From Litoditis marina (taxonomy: Eukaryota; Nematoda; Chromadorea; Rhabditida; Rhabditidae): a stretch of 64,000 nucleotides of DNA. How positions within the stretch are numbered: the stretch's first letter is position 1; every line of letters begins with the position of its first letter. Of the stretch, positions 12,754-24,153 are shown one piece after another. A program made the position numbers and the translations under genes. Where the stretch lies: the NCBI GenBank assembly GCA_964036275.1, contig OZ038435.1:14857634-14921633 (forward strand). Direction: 5' to 3'. Under the pieces are notes generated by a model. The model made no database searches. It had not been told where the DNA came from and was given only the letters and a program-made list of their open reading frames with translations.

Positions 12754-14112
12754 ATGTACGGCAGTCCTGCCGCCGTTACGGACAGGTAGTCTATCCTCCA
12801 TCTCCTACCCTGGTTCCGGAAGAAAGGGCGAGAGGGAACGCAACTCATTCGCGGACATTCGGTATGTTTATTTTTTTTTGAGAAAGATCAACAGGAGGGG
12901 GGATAGAGGGAGAGAAAGGGATATGAACATAGAGAGAGAGTTATCTCTTTCTGCGCGTGAAGACATGTTTATCACATACAAAAAAAGTTATTGAAATAGC
13001 CAGACACTTTTAAAGAGTGGACTTGCTCTTCACGAAGCACAATTATCGGGAATCTGTCAGTTTTTGATGCAATAAATTAAACCTATTTGAACCTAATTAA
13101 ACCGAAATTTGACCTATTGTTTTTTTTAATCAAAAACGGATGCCTTCATTGAAAAACTCAAAACCTGCTGGTGTATGGCAACATCCATACTTCAGTATTA
13201 GTTAGTAATATTGTTCTTTCGGGTCCTTTTTTGTTTCTCTCAGGGAAACGCTGGCCAATACGATACATAGTATGTTCTTTGTGGACTCTAAATTGACATT
13301 TGCATTATCCACGTCCACGGTGTATACGTAGTTCGGTGCGTAGCGTGCCAAAGTAGAAACTACAGTTCATTTAGACAGTCAGTCATGCGCATACGTGAGG
13401 CTATTTCGCTGTTCGCAAAATAGATTGAAAATCAGGTGTTTTATTTGCGTAAACTAACTACAAAACTGAGTGGAAAGTGAGATTTCACCAATATTTGTTG
13501 AAACTAGGGCAGTTCCAAATTCCTAGTTTGAAGAAAAACTGGTGATTCAATGGAAAATTCAACAAAGTCGTTTCATGTTTGATCTCGATTCATACCCTAG
13601 AATAACACTGTCAGCTATTGTAGTTATTTACAGATTTGTGCCGCCTCTACTCATCCCCTGCGAAAAGAGGACGTTGATATCTTGCTGTTCCGTGAGTTTC
13701 TTGTCATTTTCATATAGTTCTAGACTGGACTTAACGATTAACCAACATATTCCAAAAACATCAAGTTGTATTTCACGTTAGGAATTACACTGGTAAATCG
13801 GTCTTTCCGTTAATCTGCGACGAAGTTATCTTTAAAAACTAGTGCTCGTGGCTAATTTGGTTCTGTAAACTGAAAACTAACGTGCAGATTCCAGTGTAGT
13901 TGGCTGGCGTATTTGCCGACTTTCACGCTATCCATGTAAAAATAGGATATTTTAATCGAAAAACGGGTTACTCTTTGCAGAATAGTCACGCCTTACTCGT
14001 ATATCTTAATAAATGTGATGATAGAGCGGTTCACTCAGATCATTTTTTTAGTTCTGAGTACCGATGGCTGCGGCGAGGGGACGTCAGAGAACCTAAGCGA
14101 GCGCGGGACTGA
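12754..14112 (+). CDS. Candidate 3' exons of a gene in element 1
   Basis: Three exon-like blocks keep a compatible frame. The first follows ATTTCAG at 12754 and ends either at 12785 (GTAGTC donor) or 12861 (GTATGTTT donor). The second, 13634-13691, lies between TTTACAG and GTGAGTTT. The terminal block, 13981-14112, follows TTTGCAG and reads NSHALLVYLNKCDDRAVHSD..., ending ...REPKRARD and TGA at 14110. Block two ends in phase 0 and block three starts in phase 0. The basic C-terminus (PKRAR) could be a nuclear signal. No family is recognised. If joined to the 11048-11532 exons the product would be near 106 residues. Both frames of block two are open, which weakens the model. Confidence 0.27.
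12891..12948 (+). repeat. Purine-rich low-complexity tract
   Basis: About 55 bases almost entirely A and G (AGGAGGGGGGATAGAGGGAG and an AGAGAGAGAG run), directly followed by TATCTCTTTCT, which can pair with the AGAGAGAG run as a short hairpin. Probably intronic to the candidate gene. Confidence 0.7.
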
Positions 14113-14806
14113 AGATTATCAGGAATTCCAAAGGGAATCGAAGTTCAATCGCCACAAGCTCAACTCATTCTCATAGATCCGGTATATAGGACTCATAAGC
14201 AGCCGTATTATCAGGTCTTTTACACTTGTTTTCCATCATAGTTTTATTAGGTTAGCCGTATTTCGGCTAGTTTTGTTTGCGTGTTAGTGTAGTTGTTCAC
14301 GGTTGTGCAGTTGATCTTCGTGAACTATTTTTCCTACTATCGAGTAATATTTGCAGCTTGGTTGGCAATTATTTTATGGTTCATCATAGTTAGTCCAAAA
14401 AATGCAATATTTAACAATTTGACGTGCTATTTTTGAGTTCAGAGGTGCAGAAGTGCATCACTATAACTATTTTGAGCTTTGTAGTATGTAGTTTTAAGAT
14501 TTTTATGATGTCACTCAAAATTGTATTTTTTTTGTTTTTCTCGTTTCGTTTAGCCATTTTTGTGTTTTCTGTACAACGTTTCGATGCACAAGTGAATGAA
14601 TATGTGAATTATTGGTTTTCATTGTATTTGATATCAATAACAAAACAAAAATAGAGTATTTGTGCATAATTGGAGGTACCAGCTGTTTTTAGCGGGGTAC
14701 CAGCCGACCCTGGCCCTATTGCAAAATTACCGTAACCCGCCGCCCAAGTTGTGCACCAAGCTTTGATTTCACAACTTGATATCAACTAGTGGCCAATTTG
14801 GTGGCG
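14113..14806. other. Right interior of element 1, nothing coding seen
   Basis: AT-rich sequence with isolated acceptor-like words (TTGAGTTCAG before 14443) but no convincing bounded exon. Near 14690 the base composition becomes GC-richer (GGTACCAGCCGACCCTGGCC), and the subterminal CCAAGTTG words lead into the terminal repeat. Confidence 0.5.
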
Positions 14807-14843
14807 CGAACCTTGGTAAACAACTTGGTTTTTTACTTCAGAG
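14807..14843 (-). repeat. Right terminal inverted repeat of element 1
   Basis: Begins CGAACCTTGG and ends ACTTCAGAG. It is the inverted copy of 10578-10614 with one mismatch, and is followed directly by TTACCAAAA of the resumed satellite monomer. Confidence 0.93.
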
Positions 14844-17800
14844 TTACCAAAAACACTCCCAATTGACGTGAATGGAGTTACGATATTCGCACTACGTGAG
14901 ATTTAGTGTTCAAACTCGGTATTTCTAAACTCCTCTCATTTGTAGGAACTCAAAAATGTTCATCTCATTTGGATACGTTGAAACAGTTCCGAAATAATTG
15001 AATGGGCTGCTTACCAAAAACACTCCCAATTGACGTGAATGGAGTTACGATATTCGCACTACGTGAGATTTAGTGTTCAAACTCGGTATTTCTAAACTCC
15101 TCTCATTTGTAGGAACTCAAAAATGTTCATCTCATTTGGATACGTTGAAACAGTTCCGAAATAATTGAATGGGCTGCTTACCAAAAACACTCCCAATTGA
15201 CGTGAATGGAGTTACGATATTCGCACTACGTGAGATTTAGTGTTCAAACTCGGTATTTCTAAACTCCTCTCATTTGTAGGAACTCAAAAATGTTCATCTC
15301 ATTTGGATACGTTGAAACAGTTCCGAAATAATTGAATGGGCTGCTTACCAAAAACACTCCCAATTGACGTGAATGGAGTTACGATATTCGCACTACGTGA
15401 GATTTAGTGTTCAAACTCGGTATTTCTAAACTCCTCTCATTTGTAGGAACTCAAAAATGTTCATCTCATTTGGATACGTTGAAACAGTTCCGAAATAATT
15501 GAATGGGCTGCTTACCAAAAACACTCCCAATTGACGTGAATGGAGTTACGATATTCGCACTACGTGAGATTTAGTGTTCAAACTCGGTATTTCTAAACTC
15601 CTCTCATTTGTAGGAACTCAAAAATGTTCATCTCATTTGGATACGTTGAAACAGTTCCGAAATAATTGAATGGGCTGCTTACCAAAAACACTCCCAATTG
15701 ACGTGAATGGAGTTATGCTTTTTGCACTACGTGAGATTTAGTGTTCAAACTCGGTATTTTTGAACTCCTCTCTTTTGTAGGAACTCAAAAATGTTCATCT
15801 CATTTGGATACGTTGAAACAGTTCCGAAATAATTGAATGGGCTGCTTACCAAAAACACTCCCAATTGACGTGAATGGAGTTATGCTTTTTGCACTACGTG
15901 AGATTTAGTGTTCAAACTCGGTATTTCTAAACTCCTCTCTTTTGTAGGAACTCAAAAATGTTCATCTCATTTGGATACGTTGAAACAGTTCCGAAATAAT
16001 TGAATGGGCTGCTAACCAAAAACACTCCCAAATTGACGTGAATGGAGTTACGATATTCGCACTACGTGAGATTTAGTGTTCAAACTCGGTATTTCTAAAC
16101 TCCTCTCATTTGTAGGAACTCAAAAATGTTCATCTCATTTGGATACGTTGAAACAGTTCCGAAATAATTGAATGAGCTGCTAACCAAAAACACTCCCAAA
16201 TTGACGTGAATGGAGTTACGATATTCGCACTACGTGAGATTTAGTGTTCAAACTCGGTATTTCTAAACTCCTCTCATTTGTAGGAACTCAAAAATGTTCA
16301 TCTCATTTGGATACGTTGAAACAGTTCCGAAATAATTGAATGGGCTGCTAACCAAAAACACTCCCAATTGACGTGAATGGAGTTATGCTTTTTGCACTAC
16401 GTGAGATTTAGTGTTCAAACTCGGTATTTCTAAACTCCTCTCTTTTGTAGGAACTCAAAAATTTTCATCTCATTTGGATACGTTGAAACAGTTCCGAAAT
16501 AACTGAATGGGCTGCTAACCAAAAACACTCCCAAATTGACGTGAATGGAGTTATGATTTTTGCACTACGTGAGATTTAGTGTTCAAACTCGGTATTTTTG
16601 AACTATTCTCGTATGTAAGAACTCAAAAATGTTCATCTCATTTGGATACGTTGAAACAGTTCCGAAATAACTGAATGGGCTGCTAACCAAAAACACTCCC
16701 AATTGACGTGAATGGAGTTACGATTTTCGCACTACGTGAGATTTAGTGTTCAAACTCGGTATTTTTGAACTATTCTCGTATGTAAGAACTCAAAAATGTT
16801 CATCTCATTTGGATACGTTGAAACAGTTCCGAAATAATTGAATGGGCTGCTAACCAAAAACACTCCCAAATTGACGTGAATGGAGTTATGATTTTTGCAC
16901 TACGTGAGATTTAGTGTTCAAACTCGGTATTTTTGAACTATTCTCGTATGTAAGAACTCAAAAATGTTCATCTCATTTGGATACGTTGAAACAGTTCCGA
17001 AATAACTGAATGGGCTGCTAACCAAAAACACTCCCAAATTGACGTGAATGGAGTTACGATTTTTGCACTACGTGAGATTTAGTGTTCAAACTCGGTATTT
17101 TTGAACTATTCTCGTATGTAAGAACTCAAAAATGTTCATCTCATTTGGATACGTTGAAACAGTTCCGAAATAACTGAATGGGCTGCTAACCAAAAACACT
17201 CCCAATTGACGTGAATGGAGTTACGATTTTTGCACTACGTGAGATTTAGTGTTCAAACTCGGTATTTTTGAACTATTCTCGTATGTAAGAACTCAAAAAT
17301 GTTCATCTCATTTGGATACGTTGAAACAGTTCCGAAATAACTGAATGGGCTGCTAACCAAAAACACTCCCAAATTGACGTGAATGGAGTTATGATTTTTG
17401 CACTACGTGAGATTTAGTGTTCAAACTCGGTATTTTTGAACTATTCTCGTATGTAAGAACTCAAAAATGTTCATCTCATTTGGATACGTTGAAACAGTTC
17501 CGAAATAACTGAATGGGCTGCTAACCAAAAACACTCCCAAATTGACGTGAATGGAGTTATGATTTTTGCACTACGTGAGATTTAGTGTTCAAACTCGGTA
17601 TTTTTGAACTCCTCTCATTTGTAGGAACTCAAAAATGTTCATCTCATTTGGATACGTTGAAACAGTTCCGAAATAACTGAATGGGCTGCTAACCAAAAAC
17701 ACTCCCAAATTGACGTGAATGGAGTTACGATTTTTGCACTACGTGAGATTTAGTGTTCAAACTCGGTATTTTTGAACTCCTCTCATTTGTAGGAACTCAA

Positions 17801-18120
17801 AAATGTTCATCTCATTTGGATACGTTGAAACAGTTCCGAAATAATTGAATGGGCTGCTAACCAAAAACACTCCCAAATTGACGTGAATGGAGTTATGATT
17901 TTTGCACTACGTGAGATTTAGTGTTCAAACTCGGTGTTTTTGAACTCCTCTCATTTGTAGGAACTCAAAAATGTTCATCTCATTTGGATACGTTGAAACA
18001 GTTCCGAAATAATTGAATGGGCTGCTAACCAAAAACACTCCCAAATTGACGTGAATGGAGTTATGATTTTTGCACTACGTGAGATTTAGTGTTCAAACTC
18101 GGTATTTTCAAACTCCTCTC
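14844..18120. repeat. Satellite array, segment 2a
   Basis: Begins mid-monomer (TTACCAAAAACACTCCC), with about five copies of the 167-bp GATATTCGC subfamily. It then changes to monomers with TATGCTTTTTGCAC (from about 15710), and then to a subfamily with GAACTATTCTCGTATGTAAG replacing the usual CTCCTCTCAT..GTAGG (about 16600-17460). Orientation and phase match segment 1. No gene is seen. Confidence 0.96.
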
Positions 18121-20960
18121 ATTTGTAGAAACTCAAAAGTGTTCATCTCATTTGGATACGTTGAAACAGTTCCGAAATAATTGAATGGGCTGCTAACCAA
18201 AAACACTCCCAAATTGACGTGAATGGAGTTACGATTTTTGCACTACTTGAGATCTAGTGTTCAAACTCGGTATTTTTAAACTCATCTCAATTGTAGAAAC
18301 TCAAAAATGTTCATCTCATTCGGATACGTTGAAACAGTTCCGAAATAATTGAATGGGCTGCTAACCAAAAACACTCCCAAATTGACGTGAATGGAGTTAC
18401 GATTTTTGCACTACGTGAGATTTAGTGTTCAAACTCGGTATTTTTAAACTATTCTCGTATGTAAGAACTCAAAAATGTTCATCTCATTCGGATACGTTGA
18501 AACAGTTCCGAAATAATGGAATGGGCTGCTAACCAAAAACACTCCCAAATTGACGTGAATGGAGTTACGATTTTTGCACTACGTGAGATTTAGTGTTTAA
18601 ACTCGGTATTTTCAAACTCCTCTCATATGTAGGAACTCAAAAATGTTCATCTCATTCGGATACGTTGAAACAGTTCCGAAATAATTGAATGGGCTGCTAA
18701 CCAAAAACACTCCCAGATTGACGTGAATGGAGTTATGATTTTTGCACTACGTGAGATTTAGTGTTCAAACTCGGTATTTTTGAACTCCTCTCATTTGTAG
18801 GAACTCAAAAATGTTCATCTCATTTGGATACGTTGAAACAGTTCCGAAATAATTGAATGGGCTGCTAACCAAAAACACTCCCAAATTGACGTGAATGGAG
18901 TTATGATTTTTGCACTACGTGAGATTTAGTGTTCAAACTCGGTGTTTTTGAACTCCTCTCATTAGTAGGAACTCAAAAATGTTCATCTCATTTGGATACG
19001 TTGAAACAGTTCCGAAATAATTGAATGGGCTGCTAACCAAAAACACTCCCAAATTGACGTGAATGGAGTTATGATTTTTGCACTACGTGAGATTTAGTGT
19101 TCAAACTCGGTATTTTCAAACTCCTCTCATTTGTAGAAACTCAAAAGTGTTCATCTCATTTGGATACGTTGAAACAGTTCCGAAATAATTGAATGGGCTG
19201 CTAACCAAAAACACTCCCAAATTGACGTGAATGGAGTTACGATTTTTGCACTACTTGAGATCTAGTGTTCAAACTCGGTATTTTCAAACTCATCTCAATT
19301 GTAGAAACTCAAAAATGTTCATCTCATTCGGATACGTTGAAACAGTTCCGAAATAATTGAATGGGCTGCTAACCAAAAACACTCCCAAATTGACGTGAAT
19401 GGAGTTACGATTTTTGCACTACGTGAGATTTAGTGTTCAAACTCGGTATTTTTAAACTATTCTCGTATGTAAGAACTCAAAAATGTTCATCTCATTCGGA
19501 TACGTTGAAACAGTTCCGAAATAATGGAATGGGCTGCTAACCAAAAACACTCCCAAATTGACGTGAATGGAGTTACGATTTTTGCACTACGTGAGATTTA
19601 GTGTTCAAACTCGGTATTTTTAAACTATTCTCGTATGTAAGAACTCAAAAATGTTCATCTCATTCGGATACGTTGAAACAGTTCCGAAATAATGGAATGG
19701 GCTGCTAACCAAAAACACTCCCAAATTGACGTGAATGGAGTTACGATTTTTGCACTACGTGAGATTTAGTGTTCAAACTCGGTATTTTCAAACTCCTCTC
19801 ATATGTAGGAACTCAAAAATGTTCATCTCATTCGGATACGTTGAAACAGTTCCGAAATAATTGAATGGGCTGCTAACCAAAAACACTCCCAGATTGACGT
19901 GAATGGAGTTATGATTTTTGCACTACGTGAGATTTAGTGTTCAAACTCGGTATTTTTGAACTCCTCTCATTTGTAGGAACTCAAAAATGTTCATCTCATT
20001 TGGATACGTTGAAACAGTTCCGAAATAATTGAATGGGCTGCTAACCAAAAACACTCCCAAATTGACGTGAATGGAGTTATGATTTTTGCACTACGTGAGA
20101 TTTAGTGTTCAAACTCGGTGTTTTTGAACTCCTCTCATTTGTAGGAACTCAAAAATGTTCATCTCATTTGGATACGTTGAAACAGTTCCGAAATAATTGA
20201 ATGGGCTGCTAACCAAAAACACTCCCAAATTGACGTGAATGGAGTTATGATTTTTGCACTACGTGAGATTTAGTGTTCAAACTCGGTATTTTCAAACTCC
20301 TCTCATTTGTAGAAACTCAAAAGTGTTCATCTCATTTGGATACGTTGAAACAGTTCCGAAATAATTGAATGGGCTGCTAACCAAAAACACTCCCAAATTG
20401 ACGTGAATGGAGTTACGATTTTTGCACTACTTGAGATCTAGTGTTCAAACTCGGTATTTTCAAACTCATCTCAATTGTAGAAACTCAAAAATGTTCATCT
20501 CATTCGGATACGTTGAAACAGTTCCGAAATAATTGAATGGGCTGCTAACCAAAAACACTCCCAAATTGACGTGAATGGAGTTACGATTTTTGCACTACGT
20601 GAGATTTAGTGTTCAAACTCGGTATTTTTAAACTATTCTCGTATGTAAGAACTCAAAAATGTTCATCTCATTCGGATACGTTGAAACAGTTCCGAAATAA
20701 TGGAATGGGCTGCTAACCAAAAACACTCCCAAATTGACGTGAATGGAGTTACGATTTTTGCACTACGTGAGATTTAGTGTTCAAACTCGGTATTTTCAAA
20801 CTCCTCTCATATGTAGGAACTCAAAAATGTTCATCTCATTCGGATACGTTGAAACAGTTCCGAAATAATTGAATGGGCTGCTAACCAAAAACACTCCTAG
20901 ATTGACGTGAATGGAGTTATGATTTTTGCACTACGTGAGATTTAGTGTTCAAACTCGGTA
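18121..20960. repeat. Satellite higher-order repeat (6/7-monomer unit)
   Basis: A rare variant, CACTACTTGAGATC, starts at 18241, 19249 and 20425. The spacings are 1008 bp (6 x 168) and 1176 bp (7 x 168). The monomers between carry the same ordered series of variants: AAATAATGGAATGG, CCCAGATTGACG, CTCGGTGTTTTTG and CTCAAAAGTGTTC. The extra monomer in the second interval is a duplicated AATGGAATGG / CTATTCTCG copy. This is classic higher-order satellite organisation produced by unequal exchange. Confidence 0.9.
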
Positions 20961-23331
20961 TTTTTGAACTCCTCTCATTTGTAGGAACTCAAAAATGTTC
21001 ATCTCATTTGGATACGTTGAAACAGTTCCAAAATAATTGAATGAGCTGCTAACCAAAAACACTCCCAAATTGACGTGAATGGAGTTATGATTTTTGCACT
21101 ACGTGGAATTTGGTGTTCAAACTCGGTATTATTAAACTCCTCTCATATGTAGGAACTCAAAAATGTTCATCTCATTTAAATACGTTGAAACAGTTCCGAA
21201 ATAATTGAATGGGCTGCTAACCAAAAACACTCCCAAATTGACGTGAATGGAGTTACGATTTTTGCACTACGTGGAACTTGGTGTTCAAACTCGGTATTAT
21301 TAAACTCCTCTCATATGTAGGAACTCAAAAATGTTCATCTCATTTAAATACGTTGAAACAGTTCCGAAATAATTGAATGGGCTGCTAACCAAAAACACTC
21401 CCAAATTGACGTGAATGGAGTTATGATTTTTGCACTACGTGGAATTTGGTGTTCAAACTCGGTATTATTAAACTCCTCTCATATGTAGGAACTCAAAAAT
21501 GTTCATCTCATTTGGATACGTTGAAACAGTTCCGAAATAATTGAATGGGCTGCTAACCAAAAACACTCCCAAATTGACGTGAATGGAGTTATGATTTTTG
21601 CACTACGTGGAATTTGGTGTTCAAACTCGGTATTATTAAACTCCTCTCATATGTAGGAACTCAAAAATGTTCATCTCATTTGGATACGTTGAAACAGTTC
21701 CGAACTAATTGAATGGGCTGCTAACCAAAAACACTCCCAAATTGACGTGAATGGAGTTACGATTTTCGCACTACGTGAGATTTAGTGTTCAAACTCGGTA
21801 TTTTCAAACTCCTCTCATATGTAGGAACTCAAAAATTATCATCTCATTCGGATACGTTGAAACAGTTCCGAAATAATTGAATGGGCTGCTAACCAAAAAC
21901 ACTCCCAAATTGACGTGAATGGAGTTATGATTTTTGCACTACGTGGAATTTGGTGTTCAAACTCGGTATTATTAAACTCCTCTCATATGTAGGAACTCAA
22001 AAATGTTCATCTCATTTGGATACGTTGAAACAGTTCCGAAATAATTGAATGGGCTGCTAACCAAAAACACTCCCAAATTGACGTGAATGGAGTTATGATG
22101 TTTGCACTACGTGAGATTTAGTGTTCAAACTCGGCATTTTTAAACTCCTCTTATATGTAGGAACTCAAAAATGTTCATCTCATTTAAATACGTTGAAACA
22201 GTTCCGAAATAATTGAATGGGCTGCTAACCAAAAACACTCCCAAATTGACGTGAATGGAGTTACGATTTTCGCACTACGTGAGATTTAGTGTTCAAACTC
22301 GGCATTTTTAAACTCCTCTCATGTGTAGGAACACAAAAATTATCATCTCATTCGGGTACGTTGAAACAGTTCCGAAATAATTGAATGGGCTGCTAACCAA
22401 AAACACTCCCAAATTGACGTGAATGGAGTTACGATTTTTGCACTACGTGAGATTTAGTGTTCAAACTCGGTATTTTTAAACTCCTCTCATTTGTAGGAAC
22501 TCAAAAATGTTCATCTCATTCAAATACGTTGAAACAGTTCCGAAATAATTGAATGGGCTGCTAACCAAAAACACTCCCAAATTGACGTGAATGGAGTTAT
22601 GATTTTTGCACTACGTGGAATTTGGTGTTCAAACTCGGTATTATTAAACTTCTCTCATATGTAGGAACTCAAAAATGTTCATCTCATTTAAATACGTTGA
22701 AACAGTTCCGAAATAATTGAATGGGCTGCTAACCAAAAACACTCCCAAATTGACGTGAATGGAGTTACGATTTTCGCACTACGTGAGATTTAGTGTTCAA
22801 ACTCGGTATTTTTAAACTCCTCTTATATGTAGGAACTCAAAAATGTTCATCTCATTTAAATACGTTGAAACAGTTCCGAAATAATTGAATGGGCTGCTAA
22901 CCAAAAACACTCCCAAATTGACGTGAATGGAGTTATGATTTTTGCACTACGTGGAATTTGGTGTTCAAACTCGGTATTATTAAACTTCTCTCATATGTAG
23001 GAACTCAAAAATGTTCATCTCATTTAAATACGTTGAAACAGTTCCGAAATAATTGAATGGGCTGCTAACCAAAAACACTCCCAAATTGACGTGAATGGAG
23101 TTACGATTTTCGCACTACGTGAGATTTAGTGTTCAAACTCGGTATTTTTAAACTCCTCTTATATGTAGGAACTCAAAAATGTTCATCTCATTTAAATACG
23201 TTGAAACAGTTCCGAAATAATTGAATGGGCTGCTAACCAAAAACACTCCCAAATTGACGTGAATGGAGTTACGATTTTCGCACTACGTGAGATTTAGTGT
23301 TCAAACTCGGCATTTTTAAACTCCTCTTATA
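20961..23331. repeat. Satellite array, GGAATTTGGTG subfamily
   Basis: Monomers here alternate the normal GTGAGATTTAGTG with GTGGAATTTGGTG, and many carry ATTTAAATACG in place of ATTTGGATACG, plus GGTATTATTAAAC. The segment stops at TCTTATA, where the second element begins. The same variant mix continues from 26744, supporting one continuous array before insertion. Confidence 0.95.
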
Positions 23332-23360
23332 CACAGGGTTCGAGAGGCGAATAGCCGCGC
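23332..23360 (+). repeat. Left terminal inverted repeat of element 2
   Basis: 29 bp from CACAGGGTTCGAGAGG to AGCCGCGC. It differs from the inverted copy at 26715-26743 at two positions (A/G and G/A). Confidence 0.9.
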
Positions 23361-23475
23361 TTTGCCAAAGCGCGGCGCTTAATCGCGCCTAACAGCTATT
23401 AGCTAGCTATTAGCTCGCAAAACGCCGTTAGTTGGGCGCAAGCAGCCAGCAAGTAGCCGCGCCGCGCATAACAAC
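23361..23475. repeat. Left GC-rich subterminal region of element 2
   Basis: Contains a perfect short hairpin (GCGCTTTG CC AAAGCGC style, about 23357-23374), the word GCGGCGCTTAAT, a tandem GCTATTAGCTAGCTATTAGC, AAAACGCCG and TAGCCGCGCCGCGC. The words recur in inverted orientation inside the right end. Transposase-binding is a plausible but untested role. Confidence 0.6.
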
Positions 23476-24153
23476 TCTTTCATGCCGCACATAAGCTACT
23501 TTTGTCCCATATAGCTTATAACCCATAATTTCGACCTATTTGAATGTTCGAAAGCGACTTGATGAACAACATTTATTGTTTCTCCAAAACAAAGTACAGA
23601 CAACATGAAGAATCGCAAACAATGAATAAAAGACATATTCAACATACCAACAGGTTTTCAACAAAACAAATACTACCTATCTAGTGCAAATACCGAACAT
23701 AAGGATACATCTTACCGGTGAGCGATTGCGAAGTATAGATAGGGAGATCAACAATGCGTAACCTACACATACATGATATACGAAACATATATACAAACTG
23801 GCTGTAACATCGGAAAACACTCCAAATAGATCTAAACACATGAGAGCTAGACTGTTAGTGAATCTCTCAGGTGAATGAAATGATCACTATGCTCGAGTAG
23901 AAGGGGTCGATGAGTTTATCACATATATATCACAGTATATCATATATATATATACAGAGTGTATATCACATATAAATTTAAAAACATGATACAGCTAAAT
24001 TAAACACCTCAATTGAGTTAATAAATAACTGCAACTGCGACCTTATAAGAAGTGCCCTCAAATCAACAACGTTCCACCGCGTTTGATTAGTGTGTAAATA
24101 AATGAATGTATGTGATGAAAAACTACTACCAAGGTCGTTTTTGCAATAAATAA
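23476..24153. other. AT-rich interior with TA/CA microsatellite
   Basis: No bounded exon seen. Positions about 23921-23975 form an AT-rich microsatellite (repeated TATCACATATATA words and a 12-base TA run). AATAAA words occur near 23621, 24093 and 24142 on the + strand but with no gene ending beside them. Confidence 0.6.

Larger units (their letters stand above)
10578..14843. mobile_element. 4.27-kb TIR element with TT flanks, family unknown
   Basis: The satellite reads GCTGCTT up to 10577 and resumes as TTACCAAAA at 14844. Joining the two while sharing one TT restores the monomer word GCTGCTTACC exactly. The inserted 4266 bp begin CTCTGAAGT and end ACTTCAGAG, with 37-bp terminal inverted repeats. 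This is the structure of a cut-and-paste DNA transposon with a 2-bp TT duplication. No intact transposase ORF is present; the longest ORFs are about 80 codons. It is either nonautonomous or carries an intron-rich gene (see exon candidates). The superfamily cannot be assigned; CMC/Mirage-like elements are one group reported to give short 2-3 bp duplications, but no motif supports that here. Confidence 0.88.
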
